Shown: positions 27,765 through 37,628, counted from the stretch's first letter. The stretch: 64,000 nt of DNA from Burkholderia sp. Bp8992 (GCF_003853705.1 NZ_QTQI01000006.1:124001-188000), one strand, 5' to 3'. Notes: generated from the sequence alone by a model not told the origin. A program made the numbers and translations.

Positions 27765-29309
27765 ATGACCGCTACCCGCCCGCTTCCCGATTCCGATCCG
27801 ATCGCGCTGCTGCGCGTCGCCGACCTGCGCGCGGCCGAAGCCGACGCCGCCGCGGCACTGCCGCCGCACACGCTGATGGGCCGCGCAGGCGCCGCCGCCG
27901 CGCACTGGCTGTCCGAGCGCGCCGCCGGCGACGACCGCCCCGTCTGGTTCGCGGTCGGCCCCGGCAACAACGGCGGCGACGCACTGGTGGCCGCCGCGCA
28001 CCTCCAGCAGCTCGGCGTCGCGACGCAGGCATGGATGCCGGTACCGGTCAAACCGGACGATGCGCAATGGGCGCTCGGCCTCGCACGCTCGTCCGGCGTG
28101 CCGCTGTCGGCCTCACCGCCCGCCTCGCTGGACGAATTCGCGTGGGTCGTCGACGGGCTGTTCGGCATCGGGCTGGGCCGCGCGCTCGACGGCGCATTCG
28201 CCGAACAGGCCGAACGCATCGCCGCGCATGCACGCAACGGCGGCCACGTACTCGCACTCGACGTGCCGAGCGGGCTCGACAGCGATACCGGCCGGATCGT
28301 CGGCGCGGGCGTCGCCGTCGCGGCCACCCACACGCTCACCTTCATCGGCGCGAAACCGGGCCTGTACACGGGCGACGGCCGCGACCTCGCCGGCGAGGTC
28401 GACGTCGCCTCGCTCGACGTCGCGCCGCCGGCCGCACCGGCCATCGTGCTGAATGCGCCCGCGCGATTCGCCACGGCGCTGCCCGCACGCGCGTTCTCAT
28501 CCCACAAGGGCACGTACGGCAGCCTTGCGGTACTCGGCGGCGATACCGGCATGTGCGGCGCGCCGATCCTGGCCGCGCGCGCCGCGCTGTTCGCGGGCGC
28601 CGGCAAGGTGCACGTCGGCTTCCTCGGCGCCGGCGCGCCGCCGTACGATCCGCCCTTCCCCGAACTGATGCTGCACCCGGCCGACAGCCTCGATCTCGAC
28701 GCGATGACCGCGATTGCCGCCGGTTGCGGGCTCGGCACGCGCGAGGCCGCGGCGACGCTCGTGCGCGACGTGCTCACGCACGACGCCGCGACGCTGCTCG
28801 ATGCCGACGCACTGAATCTCGTCGCGACGCATGCGGATCTCGCGGCCGCCGTCGCCGCACGCGGCGCGCGCGGCAATCCGTGCGTGCTGACGCCGCATCC
28901 GCTCGAAGCCGCGCGGCTGCTCGGCAGCGACACGGCCACCGTGCAGCGGGATCGCATCGCGGCCGCGCAAGCGCTTGCGGCACGTCATGCGGCGATCGTC
29001 GTGCTGAAAGGCTCGGGCACGGTGATTGCGGCACCCGACGGCCGCGTGACGATCAACCCGACCGGCAACGCGGCGCTGGCCACGGGCGGCACCGGCGACG
29101 TGCTCGGCGGCCTGATCGGAGCCCTGCTCGCGCAGCGCGTCGCGCCGTACGAAGCAGCGCTCGCGGGCGTCTACCTGCACGGGCTCGCGGCCGACACGCT
29201 GACCGCGAACGGCATCGGCCCGGCCGGGCTCACCGCGGGCGAACTCGCCCCGATGGTGCGCACGCTGATCAATCGCCTTTTTTATCCGTCGCCGCGCGCC
29301 GACACGTAA
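27765..29309 (+). CDS. nnr: Bifunctional NAD(P)H-hydrate epimerase / ADP-dependent dehydratase
   Basis: The 514-residue fusion repairs hydrated NADH and NADPH. The N-terminal YjeF epimerase domain (residues 10-215) has GRAGAAAAHWL, VGPGNNGGDALVAA and DVPSGLDSDTG. The C-terminal CARKD dehydratase has KGTYGSLAVLGG, VLTPHPLEAARLL, VVLKGSGTVIAAPDG and NAALATGGTGDVLGG. Length and domain order match the family. Same strand and close spacing with the DadA-like gene upstream and pgi downstream (111 bases) suggest but do not prove co-transcription. Confidence 0.95.
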   Translation: MTATRPLPDSDPIALLRVADLRAAEADAAAALPPHTLMGRAGAAAAHWLSERAAGDDRPVWFAVGPGNNGGDALVAAAHLQQLGVATQAWMPVPVKPDDAQWALGLARSSGVPLSASPPASLDEFAWVVDGLFGIGLGRALDGAFAEQAERIAAHARNGGHVLALDVPSGLDSDTGRIVGAGVAVAATHTLTFIGAKPGLYTGDGRDLAGEVDVASLDVAPPAAPAIVLNAPARFATALPARAFSSHKGTYGSLAVLGGDTGMCGAPILAARAALFAGAGKVHVGFLGAGAPPYDPPFPELMLHPADSLDLDAMTAIAAGCGLGTREAAATLVRDVLTHDAATLLDADALNLVATHADLAAAVAARGARGNPCVLTPHPLEAARLLGSDTATVQRDRIAAAQALAARHAAIVVLKGSGTVIAAPDGRVTINPTGNAALATGGTGDVLGGLIGALLAQRVAPYEAALAGVYLHGLAADTLTANGIGPAGLTAGELAPMVRTLINRLFYPSPRADT

Positions 29310-29420
29310 CGCCGCTATACTGACTGCCCCGCCGCACGGCGGGCCCTCTCGTCCGCCGGCCTTCCGATCCCGATGAGCCGGCGCGGCATTCCTCCCGATT
29401 CACGCTTCACTCGAACCGCC

Positions 29421-31043
29421 ATGACGCTGAATTCGCTCCCCGCCTGGACTGCCCTTCAATCCCACTTCGAACAAATCCGTCACGCCCGCCTGCGCGACTG
29501 GTTCGCGCCGGAACACGACCGCGCGCCGACCCGCGCCGAGCGCTTCACGATTCCGGGCGGCGGTCTCGCGGCCGATTTCTCGAAGAACCGCATCAACGAC
29601 GAAACGCTGCGCCTGCTCGTGCAGCTTGCGCGCGACGCAGGTGTCGAAGCGCGCCGCGACGCGATGTTCGCGGGCGAGATCGTCAACCCGACCGAAGGCC
29701 GCGCGGCATTGCATACCGCGCTGCGCGCGACCGACCCGCAAGCGCCGTTCCACGCGCAGGTGAGCGCCGAGCGCGCGAAGATGGCGACGTTCGCGCGCGC
29801 CGTGCGCAGCGGCACGTGGACGGGCTACACGGGCAAGCGCATCCGTCACGTGATCAACATCGGCATCGGCGGCTCCGATCTCGGGCCGAAGATGGTCGTG
29901 CATGCGCTGCATCACGTCGCGACGCCGGAAATCTCGACCCACTTCGTGTCGAACGTCGACGGCGCCGATCTCGCGCGCGTGCTCGAACAGGTCGATCCCG
30001 AGGAAACGCTCGCGATCATCGTGTCGAAGACCTTCACGACGCTCGAGACGATGACGAACGCCCGCTCGCTGCGCGACTGGTTCGTCGCGCGCGGCTGCCC
30101 CGAGGACGCGCTGTCGAAGCACTTCGTCGGCGTGTCGGCAAATCCGGCCGAAGTCGTGAAGTTCGGCATCGCCGCGGAAAACGTGTTCGAAATGTGGGAC
30201 TGGGTCGGCGGCCGCTATTCGCTGTGGTCGGCGGTCGGCCTGTCGATCATGATCGCGATCGGCCCCGAGCAGTTCGACGAGCTGCTGGCCGGCGCGAACG
30301 ACATGGACCGCCATTTCCGCGAAGCGCCGCTGGAGCGCAACCTGCCGGTGCTGCTCGGCCTGATCGGCATCTGGTACCGGAATTTCTTCGGTTCGCAGAG
30401 CTATCTCGTCGCGCCGTACTCGGAAGCGCTGCACTACCTGCCGTCGTACCTGCAGCAGCTCGAAATGGAGAGCAACGGCAAATCCGCGCGCCTGGACGGC
30501 ACCTTCGTCGATTACCCGACGTCGGCCGTCACGTGGGGCGAGCCGGGCACCAACGGCCAGCATGCGTTCTTCCAGATGCTGCACCAGGGGCCGACGATCG
30601 TGCCGATCGACTTCATCGCGGTGCTGACGCCCGAGCATCCGCTCGCGAGCCATCATCCGAAGCTGCTCGCGAACTGCTTCGCGCAGAGCGAGGCACTGAT
30701 GCTCGGCCGCACCCTTGAAGAAGCGCGCAAGGTCGCCGGGCCCGGCAAGGAGGCGCTCGCGCCGCACCTGACGTTCCCCGGCAATCGCCCGACCACGACG
30801 CTGCTCGTCGATGCGCTGACGCCGCGCACGCTCGGCGCGCTGATCGCGCTTTACGAACACAAGGTGCTCGTGCAGGCCACGGTGTGGGACATCAATCCGT
30901 TCGACCAGTGGGGCGTCGAGCTCGGCAAGATTCTCGGCAAGGTGGTGGAAGCCGACCTGTCGGCCGAATCGGTCGATCCCGCGAAGCACGACTCGTCGAC
31001 CACGGCGCTGATCGAGCGCGCCCGCGCGGCGCTGAAGCGCTGA
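29421..31043 (+). CDS. pgi: Glucose-6-phosphate isomerase
   Basis: The 540-residue enzyme interconverts glucose-6-phosphate and fructose-6-phosphate. Signatures are [41 protein letters not shown] and [10 protein letters not shown], with the C-terminal helix containing [20 protein letters not shown]. Length is normal. A TATACT near 29316 could be its -10 box, though the -35 side is weak. It ends convergently with the ABC ATPase gene across a long perfect hairpin. Confidence 0.96.
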   Translation: MTLNSLPAWTALQSHFEQIRHARLRDWFAPEHDRAPTRAERFTIPGGGLAADFSKNRINDETLRLLVQLARDAGVEARRDAMFAGEIVNPTEGRAALHTALRATDPQAPFHAQVSAERAKMATFARAVRSGTWTGYTGKRIRHVINIGIGGSDLGPKMVVHALHHVATPEISTHFVSNVDGADLARVLEQVDPEETLAIIVSKTFTTLETMTNARSLRDWFVARGCPEDALSKHFVGVSANPAEVVKFGIAAENVFEMWDWVGGRYSLWSAVGLSIMIAIGPEQFDELLAGANDMDRHFREAPLERNLPVLLGLIGIWYRNFFGSQSYLVAPYSEALHYLPSYLQQLEMESNGKSARLDGTFVDYPTSAVTWGEPGTNGQHAFFQMLHQGPTIVPIDFIAVLTPEHPLASHHPKLLANCFAQSEALMLGRTLEEARKVAGPGKEALAPHLTFPGNRPTTTLLVDALTPRTLGALIALYEHKVLVQATVWDINPFDQWGVELGKILGKVVEADLSAESVDPAKHDSSTTALIERARAALKR

Positions 31044-31062
31044 CGCAACGGCGCGATGCCCG

Positions 31063-31096
31063 TGCCGGCCACGCAGTACCCGCTGCGTGGCCGGCA
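31063..31096. terminator. 14-bp perfect hairpin between pgi and ABC ATPase gene
   Basis: TGCCGGCCACGCAG pairs exactly with CTGCGTGGCCGGCA over a 6-base loop in the 72-base gap between convergent genes. It has no U run, so it may be a bidirectional transcription brake or mRNA 3'-end stabiliser. Confidence 0.5.
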
Positions 31097-31115
31097 GATG
31101 AATCGCCGCGCGGCG

Positions 31116-31817
31116 CTATGCCGTGTGCGGCGCGACGATACGTCCGGTGTCGAGCGTGACGGTCGTCGCGCAGCGGCGCGCGAGTTCGGCATCGTGCGTG
31201 ACGAGCACGAGCGTGGCGCCGTGCGTGCGGTTCAGTTCGAACATCAGGTCGATGACCGCATGGCCCGTCGCGGCGTCGAGACTGCCGGTCGGCTCGTCGG
31301 CAAACAGGATCGCCGGACGCGTGACGAACGCGCGCGCCAGCGCGACGCGTTGCTGCTCGCCGCCCGACAACAGCTTCGGATAATGCGCGGTGCGTTCGCC
31401 GAGCCCGACCTGCACAAGCAGCGCGCGGGCGCGGTCGGCGGCATCGCGCGCGCTGATGCCGCCCTGCAGCTCGAGCGGCAGCATCACGTTCTCGAGCGCC
31501 GTCAGGTGCGGCATCAGCTGGAACGACTGGAACACGAACCCGACCGCGCCGTTGCGCAGCGCGGCGCGCTCGTCCTCGTCGAGCTGGTCGAGCGCACGGC
31601 CGAGCAGGCGAACCGTGCCGCTCGTCGCGCTGTCCAATCCTGCGAGCAGGCCGAGCAGCGTCGATTTACCCGACCCCGACGCGCCGACGATCGCAAGGCT
31701 GCTGCCCGGCCGCACGGCAAGCGTGATGCCGTCGAGGATCGTCAGCTCGCCCGTCGCATCGGCGACCCGCTTGCACACGTCATGGACTTCGATGATCGGA
31801 TCGGTAATCTTGAACAT
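31116..31817 (-). CDS. ABC transporter ATP-binding protein, YbbA/LolD-like
   Basis: The 233-residue ATPase belongs to the YbbA/MacB/LolD group. It has Walker A GASGSGKS (residues 45-52), Q-loop FVFQSFQLMP, signature LSGGEQQRVALARA, Walker B ILFADEPTG and H-loop VTHD. E. coli ybbA sits next to tesA and a large permease gene ybbP. Here tesA is adjacent but no permease gene is present, so the membrane partner is missing from the window. The ATG at 31817 shares two bases with the tesA ATG on the other strand. Confidence 0.9.
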   Translation of the reverse strand: MFKITDPIIEVHDVCKRVADATGELTILDGITLAVRPGSSLAIVGASGSGKSTLLGLLAGLDSATSGTVRLLGRALDQLDEDERAALRNGAVGFVFQSFQLMPHLTALENVMLPLELQGGISARDAADRARALLVQVGLGERTAHYPKLLSGGEQQRVALARAFVTRPAILFADEPTGSLDAATGHAVIDLMFELNRTHGATLVLVTHDAELARRCATTVTLDTGRIVAPHTA

Positions 31818-32484
31818 GGACACGACATTTCGCTGGAAAAGACGCACGGCGGCTGCCGCGCTGCTGGGCACCCTGCTGGCCGTCACCGTGCCGGCACGCG
31901 CCGCGACGGCGCCCGCATCGAGCCAGCCCGTGATCGTCGTGCTCGGCGACAGCCTGTCGGCCGAATACGGGCTGCCGCGCGACACCGGCTGGGTGGCGCT
32001 GCTACGGCAACGGCTCACGACCGAGCGAATCGATTATAGCGTCGCGAACGCCAGCGTCAGCGGCGACACCACGAGCGGCGGCCGTGCGCGGCTGCCCGCG
32101 GTGCTGCAGCGGCTCAAGCCGTCGATCGTGGTCATCGAGCTCGGTTCGAACGATGCGCTGCGCGGCGTGCCGCTCGCGACGACCGAGCAGAACCTGCGCG
32201 ACATCATCGCCGGCGCGCGGCGCGCACAGGCCAGGGTCGTGCTGGTCGGCATGTACGTGCCACCCAATTACGGCCCCGACTACACGCAGAAGTTCCACGC
32301 CGTCTACACGCGACTGTCGGAGGATCTCGGCGTGCCGCTCGTGCCTTTCCTGCTGGCCGGCATCGAGAACAAGCCCGAGATGTTCCAGGCCGACCAGATG
32401 CATCCCGCGCAGCAGGCGCAGGGCATTCTGCTCGACAACGTGTGGCCGGCGCTGAAGCCGTTGCTCGGCAAGCCGCGCGGCTGA
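31816..32484 (+). CDS. tesA: Secreted lysophospholipase / acyl-CoA thioesterase I, arylesterase
   Basis: The 222-residue SGNH hydrolase has a signal peptide (cut near PARAA, residue 30). The catalytic triad is Ser46 (GDSLSAEYGL) and Asp/His in ADQMHPAQQAQ near the C terminus. The oxyanion Gly and Asn are in SVSGDTTSGG and ELGSNDALRG. It hydrolyses thioesters and lysophospholipids in the periplasm. The ATG overlaps the ABC ATPase start on the other strand (CATG), so its promoter must lie inside the neighbour's coding region. Confidence 0.93.
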   Translation: MDTTFRWKRRTAAAALLGTLLAVTVPARAATAPASSQPVIVVLGDSLSAEYGLPRDTGWVALLRQRLTTERIDYSVANASVSGDTTSGGRARLPAVLQRLKPSIVVIELGSNDALRGVPLATTEQNLRDIIAGARRAQARVVLVGMYVPPNYGPDYTQKFHAVYTRLSEDLGVPLVPFLLAGIENKPEMFQADQMHPAQQAQGILLDNVWPALKPLLGKPRG

Positions 32485-32510
32485 CGCCACCACCCTGCCG
32501 GAAAACAAAA

Positions 32511-32534
32511 AGCCCCGCTCGAAGCGGGGCTTTT
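32511..32534. terminator. Bidirectional terminator tesA / ppiD
   Basis: AGCCCCGCTC/GAAGCGGGGCT forms a strong stem with A5 before and T4 after. It serves the convergent tesA and ppiD genes. Confidence 0.8.
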
Positions 32535-32556
32535 CGGGTTGCTTGCGCAACGATGC

Positions 32557-34491
32557 TCAGTTGTCGCCGTCCTGCTTCTGGCTGGACGTCGAACCGTACA
32601 GCTTCACCTTCGAGCGATCGCGCAGCGCGCTGAGATAGGCTTCGCCTTCGCTCTGTGCGTCGACCTGCGCCATTTGCTGCTGCGCGGCCGCCAGTTGCTG
32701 CGGATCGACCGCCGAACCGGGGATCACCGAGTTCACGCGGTAGATCGCGTAGCCGTCCGCGCCGAGATCGACACCGACGTAGGCCGGCAGCGTCTTCGCA
32801 TCGACCTTGTAGACGGCGCTCAGTGCAGCCGGCGTCAGGCCTTGCGACTGCGTGCGCGACACCTTCTGCGCAGCCGAGAACCCGTCGGCCGACTTCGACT
32901 TCTGCAGCTCGGCGAGCTTCGCCGCGCCATCCTTCTTCGCGAGTTCCGCGGCCTGCTCGGCGACGACCTTCTGGCGCACGACGTCCTTGATCGCATCGAG
33001 TGCCGGCACGGCAGCCGGCTTGTAGTCGGTCACGCGCGCCGAGATCAGCGTGTTGTTGCCGACGTCGATCGCCTGCGTGTTGTTCTGGCTCTTCACCGAG
33101 TCGTTCGCGAACACGGCGGCCAGGAACTTCGGATTGTTCAGCGGGCTCGTCGGCGGCAGCTGCGGATTCGGCGTCGGCGTGACGGAGGCCGTCTGGATCG
33201 TCAGCTTGTACTTGTCCGCGGCCGGCTGCAGCGTCTTCGCCTTTTCGTACACGGTCGACGTGAAGCCTTCCGCGTTGTCCGTGAACGCCTTCGATGCGTA
33301 CTGCTGCTTCAGGCTGGCTGCGATCTCGTCCTTCACTTCCGCGAACGGCTTGACGGCTGCCGGCTTCACTTCGGTCGCCTTCAGGATGTGGAAGCCGAGA
33401 TCCGATTGCACGACACCGCTCACGTCACCCTGCTTGAGTGCGAACGCAGCATCGTCGAACGCCTTGCCGCCTGCCGTCGAGCCGCGCGTGATGAAGCCGA
33501 GGTCGCCGCCCTTCGCTGCCGACGGCGCGTCCTGCGAGTTTTTCTGCGCGATCTGCGCGAACTGGTCCGGATGCGCCTTCACGTCGGCGAGCAGTTGCTC
33601 GGCCTTCGTCTTCGCCGCCGCCTTGTCGGCCGCGCTGGCGCTGCCCGGCGCCGCGATGAAGATGTGGCTCACGCGCACCTGCGCTTCGGTGCGGAAGTGC
33701 GTCGGGTTGTCGTCGTAGAACTTCTTGATGTCGGCATCGGTCGGCTGCGCGCTTGCTGCCGCCGCGGCCGGCGAATAGACGAGGTACTGGATCGTCGCGG
33801 TCTCCGGCGTCGCGAAGCTCTGCTTGTGCGCGTCGTAGTACGCGGTGAGCTGTGCATCGGTCGGCTGGACCTTCGCCGCGAAGTCGCTCGTCTTCAGCAC
33901 CAGCGCCTGCACGTCGCGCTGCTGCGCGGCGAGTTCGGACAGACGTTGCGCGAGGCTCTTCGGCGTGAATGCGCTCGACACGATGCTGGCCGGAATCTGC
34001 TGCAGCGACAGGCTGTAGCGCACGCGCTCCTGGTACTGCTCGGGCGTCATCCCCTGGAACGACAGCAGCTGCGCATAGCGCTCGACGTCGATCGAACCGT
34101 CGGGCTTCTTCAGCGCCGCGATCATCGGGTCGCTCATCAGCGCATCGCGCACGGCGTTGTCGGAGGCGGTGAGGTGGAGACGCTGCGTCTCGTCGGCCAG
34201 CACGCGTTGCTGGATCAGGCCGTCGAGCACCTGCTTGCGATGCTCGGGCGTATCGAACATCTTGATGTCGAACTGCCCGCCGAGCGCCTGGCGCGCCTGG
34301 TCGATCTGCTGGCGGAACGCGCCGTCGAATTCGACCCGCGTGATCTTGTGCCCGTTGACTGCCGCGACGTTCGCACTGTCGTCGAAGAAGCCGCGGAAGC
34401 CTTGGATCCCGACGAAACCCAGCCCCGGCAACACGATCAGGAGCAGGAGCGCCATCATCAGGCGCTGGTGATTACGGAAGAAATCGAGCAT
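32557..34491 (-). CDS. ppiD: SurA N-terminal / parvulin chaperone PpiD
   Basis: The 644-residue membrane-anchored periplasmic chaperone starts MLDFFRNHQRLMMALLLLIV, a short cytoplasmic end and one anchor helix. A SurA-like N-terminal chaperone region (VNGHKITRVEFDGAF) follows. The central parvulin domain (VRVSHIFIA, KGGDLGFI, QSDLGFHILKATEVK) lies around residues 265-370, with a C-terminal helical domain after it. It assists proteins emerging from the Sec translocon. The gene lies downstream of lon and the tRNA pair, as in most Burkholderia, but is separated from them by two terminators. Confidence 0.95.
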   Translation of the reverse strand: MLDFFRNHQRLMMALLLLIVLPGLGFVGIQGFRGFFDDSANVAAVNGHKITRVEFDGAFRQQIDQARQALGGQFDIKMFDTPEHRKQVLDGLIQQRVLADETQRLHLTASDNAVRDALMSDPMIAALKKPDGSIDVERYAQLLSFQGMTPEQYQERVRYSLSLQQIPASIVSSAFTPKSLAQRLSELAAQQRDVQALVLKTSDFAAKVQPTDAQLTAYYDAHKQSFATPETATIQYLVYSPAAAAASAQPTDADIKKFYDDNPTHFRTEAQVRVSHIFIAAPGSASAADKAAAKTKAEQLLADVKAHPDQFAQIAQKNSQDAPSAAKGGDLGFITRGSTAGGKAFDDAAFALKQGDVSGVVQSDLGFHILKATEVKPAAVKPFAEVKDEIAASLKQQYASKAFTDNAEGFTSTVYEKAKTLQPAADKYKLTIQTASVTPTPNPQLPPTSPLNNPKFLAAVFANDSVKSQNNTQAIDVGNNTLISARVTDYKPAAVPALDAIKDVVRQKVVAEQAAELAKKDGAAKLAELQKSKSADGFSAAQKVSRTQSQGLTPAALSAVYKVDAKTLPAYVGVDLGADGYAIYRVNSVIPGSAVDPQQLAAAQQQMAQVDAQSEGEAYLSALRDRSKVKLYGSTSSQKQDGDN

Positions 34492-34599
34492 GCGTGACGG
34501 GAAAATTGGACAAAACGTCCGATATTACAACATACGGGGTGGGACGGGAGAAAAGCAGGCGTGCTGGGTGCGGGCGAAACCGGAATCACTCGACGGTAC

Positions 34600-34636
34600 A
34601 AATGAAAAAGCCCGCGCAAGGCGGGCTTTTTCATTT
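34600..34636 (-). terminator. Terminator copy 2 downstream of the tRNA-like element
   Basis: AATGAAAAAGCCCGC and its complement flank a short loop, with U-rich sequence after the stem. It is almost identical to the tRNA-Asp terminator at 34782 and directly follows the CCA-like end of the structured element on the minus strand. Confidence 0.7.
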
Positions 34637-34638
34637 TC

Positions 34639-34744
34639 TGGCGGAGCGGACGGGACTCGCCTACATCCTGCAGGCCGCGGATGCGCGTGCACGCGCATCC
34701 CTTCGAGTCCCGCCGGAAGCCGCGCAGGCGGCTTCCTCCGCTCC
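34639..34744 (-). repeat. tRNA-Asp-derived structured element with complete acceptor stem and CCA end
   Basis: Read on the minus strand, the 106 bases start GGAGCGGA and end TCCGCTCC-G-CCA. This is the same acceptor stem, discriminator and CCA as the genuine tRNA-Asp 79 bases upstream. Inside is a 9-bp hairpin with a CUGC loop (34715-34736). A 9-bp stem CGGGACTCG/CGAGTCCCG then encloses a perfect 22-base palindrome (34679-34700). The last 21 bases are identical to the tRNA-Asp 3' end. The anticodon arm and D arm are absent, so it cannot decode. Near-identical terminators stand on both sides. It may be an interspersed repeat that copied a tRNA end, or a tRNA-like RNA. No expression evidence exists here. 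Confidence 0.6.
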
Positions 34745-34752
34745 GCGGCCAC

Positions 34753-34770
34753 GCGCCCGCCAGCGGGCGC
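34753..34770. repeat. Perfect 8-bp hairpin
   Basis: GCGCCCGC and GCGGGCGC pair around a two-base loop just upstream, on the minus strand, of the tRNA-like element. It adds to the dense secondary structure between the two terminator copies. Confidence 0.5.
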
Positions 34771-34781
34771 AATCGACGACG

Positions 34782-34819
34782 CAAATGAAAAAGCCCGCAC
34801 AAGGCGGGCTTTTTCATTT
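34782..34819 (-). terminator. Terminator copy 1 downstream of tRNA-Asp
   Basis: The AAAAAGCCCGCCTTG/GCGGGCTTTTT stem with a U run directly follows the tRNA-Asp CCA end. It ends the tRNA-Val/tRNA-Asp transcript. Confidence 0.8.
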
Positions 34820-34822
34820 TTT

Positions 34823-34899
34823 TGGCGGAGCGGACGGGACTCGAACCCGCGACCCCCGGCGTGACAGGCCGGTATTCTAACCGACTGAACTACCGCTCC
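34823..34899 (-). tRNA. tRNA-Asp (GTC)
   Basis: The 77-nt sequence including encoded CCA folds as a standard cloverleaf: acceptor GGAGCGG/CCGCTCC, anticodon loop with GTC, and T arm GGGTTCGAGTCCC. It follows tRNA-Val by 23 bases on the same strand. Confidence 0.97.
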
Positions 34900-34922
34900 T
34901 TGGTCTGGCTGAATCGGGAAAC

Positions 34923-34998
34923 TGGTGGGTGCTGAGGGGTTCGAACCCCCGACCTACGCCTTGTAAGGGCGCCGCTCTACCAGCTGAGCTAAGCACCC
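34923..34998 (-). tRNA. tRNA-Val (TAC)
   Basis: The 76-nt cloverleaf has acceptor GGGTGCT/AGCACCC, anticodon TAC, T arm with GGTTCGAACC and encoded CCA. It is the first of two tRNAs downstream of lon. Confidence 0.97.
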
Positions 34999-35138
34999 GT
35001 TTCCGATTCGTTCTGACTGCGATCTGCGTTTCCGCATCAACAACCAGCGAGCCCGCAAGTTTAATTCATCCCCGATCATTTTGCCAAGCCCGTCCGCGAA
35101 TTTTTTTAAACGCTCGCGCACGCGTTTTCAAGATGCAT

Positions 35139-35170
35139 AAAAAAACCCGCGGACACGCCGCGGGTTTTTG
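35139..35170 (-). terminator. lon terminator
   Basis: ACCCGCGG/CCGCGGGT forms the stem and is followed by a T run on the minus strand. It lies 35 bases after the lon stop. Confidence 0.8.
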
Positions 35171-35204
35171 TGAACAACCGTCAGCAACGACGGCGCTCAG
35201 GGTC

Positions 35205-37628
35205 TCAGTGCTTGACGACTTCCGTCGAGCCGGCATCCTTCGCCGCCTCGCCGACCGGCGCCGCTGCCTTCGCTTCTTCTTCCGGCGGCAGCGGAGTCGG
35301 CGAACGCTCGAGCGCGAGCTCCAGCACCTTGTCGATCCAGCGGACCGGCACGATCTCGATCGCGTTCTTCACGTTGTCCGGAATGTCCGCGAGATCCTTC
35401 ACGTTCTCTTCCGGAATCAGCACGAGCTTGATGCCGCCGCGATGCGCAGCCAGCAGCTTTTCCTTCAGCCCGCCGATCGGCAGCACTTCGCCGCGCAACG
35501 TGATTTCGCCCGTCATCGCGACATCGGCACGCACGGGGATACCCGTCAGCACCGACACCAGCGCGGTCGTCATCGCACCGCCTGCGGACGGACCGTCCTT
35601 CGGCGTCGCGCCTTCCGGCACGTGGATGTGGATGTCCTGCTTCTCGAACGCTTCGTCCTTGATGCCCAGACGGCGCGAACGCGAGCGCACGACCGAACGC
35701 GCCGCCTCGACCGACTCCTTCATCACGTCGCCGAGCGAACCCGTACGGATCACGTTGCCCTTGCCCGGCATCACCGCGGCTTCGATCGTCAGCAGATCGC
35801 CGCCGACTTCCGTCCACGCAAGACCCGTGACCTGACCGACCTGGTTTTCCTTCGCCGCGAGGCCGAAGTCGTACTTGCGCACGCCCAGGAACGTATCGAG
35901 GTTCTCGCCGTCGACCTTGATCGCGCCCGATGCCTTCTTCAGCAGCAGCATCTTCACGACCTTGCGGCAGATCTTCGACACTTCCCGCTCGAGCGAACGC
36001 ACACCGGCTTCGCGCGTGTAGTAGCGGATGATGTCGCGGATCGCCTGTTCGGTGACGTCGATCTCGCCGTCCTTCAGCCCGTTGTTCTTCTTCTGCTTCG
36101 GCAGCAGGTAACGCTGGGCGATGCTGACCTTCTCGTCTTCCGTGTAACCCGACAGACGGATCACTTCCATCCGGTCGAGCAGCGGCGGCGGGATGTTCAG
36201 CGAGTTCGACGTCGCAACGAACATCACGTCCGACAGATCGAAGTCGACTTCGATGTAGTGATCGGCGAACGTGTGGTTCTGTTCCGGATCGAGCACTTCG
36301 AGCAGCGCCGACGACGGATCGCCGCGGAAATCCATGCCCATCTTGTCGACCTCGTCGAGCAGGAAGAGCGGATTGCGCACGCCGACCTTCGTCAGGCTCT
36401 GCAGGATCTTGCCCGGCATCGAACCGATGTACGTACGGCGGTGACCGCGGATCTCGGCTTCGTCACGCACGCCACCGAGCGCCATCCGGACGAACTTGCG
36501 GTTCGTCGCACGGGCGATCGACTGGCCGAGCGAGGTCTTGCCGACACCCGGAGGCCCGACGAGGCACAGGATCGGCGCCTTGACCTTGTCCACGCGCTGT
36601 TGCACCGCGAGATACTCGAGGATCCGTTCCTTGACCTTCTCGAGGCCGAAGTGATCCTCGTCGAGCACCTGCTCGGCGTTCGACAGGTCGTTGTTGACCT
36701 TGCTCTTCTTGCGCCACGGCAGGCCGATCAGCGTGTCGATGTAGTTGCGCACGACGGTCGCTTCCGCCGACATCGGCGACATCAGCTTCAGCTTCTTCAG
36801 CTCGGCGTCGGCCTTCTTCTTGGCTTCCTTCGGCATGCGCGCGGCGTTGATGCGCTTCTCGAGTTCCTCGAGATCCGCACCTTCCTCGCCTTCGCCCAGT
36901 TCCTTCTGGATCGCCTTGACCTGCTCGTTCAAGTAGTACTCGCGCTGGCTCTTTTCCATCTGGCGCTTCACGCGCCCGCGGATGCGCTTTTCGACCTGCA
37001 GGATATCGATCTCGGCTTCGAGTTGCGCGAGCAGGTGCTCGAGGCGCTCGATGACCGGGAACATCTCGAGGATGTGCTGCTTCTGGTCGAGCTTCAGCGG
37101 CAGGCGCTCGGCGATCATGTCGGCGAGGCGGCCTGCTTCGTCGATGCCCGACAGCGACGTGAGGATCTCCGGCGGGATCTTCTTGTTCAGCTTCACGTAC
37201 TGGTCGAACTGCGACACGATCGCGCGGCGCAGCGCTTCCGTTTCAGCGCTGTCGGCGTGATCGGGTTCGAGCGGCATCACGTCGCAGGAGAACTGCGTCT
37301 CCTGTTCTTCGATCGACAACGCCTTCGCGCGCTGCAGGCCCTCGACGAGCACCTTCACGGTGCCGTCCGGCAGCTTCAGCATCTGCAGGATGTTGGCGAT
37401 ACAACCGACCTCGTACATGTCCTTTTCGGTCGGTTCGTCCTTGGCCGCGGTTTTCTGGGCGACGAGCATGATGTGCTTGCCGCCTTCCATCGCTGCTTCG
37501 AGGGCCTTGATCGATTTCGGCCGGCCCACGAAGAGCGGAATCACCATGTGCGGGAAAACGACGACATCCCGCAGCGGCAGCAGCGGGAGCGTGATGCGTT
37601 CCGGCGGGAGAAGTTGGGTGCCTGACAT
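35205..37628 (-). CDS. lon: ATP-dependent protease La
   Basis: The 807-residue protease degrades misfolded and regulatory proteins. The N-terminal LON substrate domain spans residues 10-200, a coiled coil follows, and the AAA+ module has Walker [10 protein letters not shown] and Walker [10 protein letters not shown]. The C-terminal protease has catalytic Ser ([12 protein letters not shown], near 680) and Lys ([10 protein letters not shown], near 722). The Ala/Pro-rich tail ([18 protein letters not shown]) is typical of Burkholderia. It follows clpX, with a weak terminator between, and probably has its own heat-responsive promoter. I could not identify a convincing sigma-32 site. Confidence 0.97.
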   Translation of the reverse strand: MSGTQLLPPERITLPLLPLRDVVVFPHMVIPLFVGRPKSIKALEAAMEGGKHIMLVAQKTAAKDEPTEKDMYEVGCIANILQMLKLPDGTVKVLVEGLQRAKALSIEEQETQFSCDVMPLEPDHADSAETEALRRAIVSQFDQYVKLNKKIPPEILTSLSGIDEAGRLADMIAERLPLKLDQKQHILEMFPVIERLEHLLAQLEAEIDILQVEKRIRGRVKRQMEKSQREYYLNEQVKAIQKELGEGEEGADLEELEKRINAARMPKEAKKKADAELKKLKLMSPMSAEATVVRNYIDTLIGLPWRKKSKVNNDLSNAEQVLDEDHFGLEKVKERILEYLAVQQRVDKVKAPILCLVGPPGVGKTSLGQSIARATNRKFVRMALGGVRDEAEIRGHRRTYIGSMPGKILQSLTKVGVRNPLFLLDEVDKMGMDFRGDPSSALLEVLDPEQNHTFADHYIEVDFDLSDVMFVATSNSLNIPPPLLDRMEVIRLSGYTEDEKVSIAQRYLLPKQKKNNGLKDGEIDVTEQAIRDIIRYYTREAGVRSLEREVSKICRKVVKMLLLKKASGAIKVDGENLDTFLGVRKYDFGLAAKENQVGQVTGLAWTEVGGDLLTIEAAVMPGKGNVIRTGSLGDVMKESVEAARSVVRSRSRRLGIKDEAFEKQDIHIHVPEGATPKDGPSAGGAMTTALVSVLTGIPVRADVAMTGEITLRGEVLPIGGLKEKLLAAHRGGIKLVLIPEENVKDLADIPDNVKNAIEIVPVRWIDKVLELALERSPTPLPPEEEAKAAAPVGEAAKDAGSTEVVKH

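Noticed and set aside
29310-29420. Clear pgi promoter
   Set aside because: TATACT is present but no -35 box at 16-18 bases, so it is only mentioned in the gene entry.
34494-34880. Short open frames across the tRNA-Asp region
   Set aside because: They read through terminators, the structured element and the tRNA. They are artefacts of non-coding RNA sequence.
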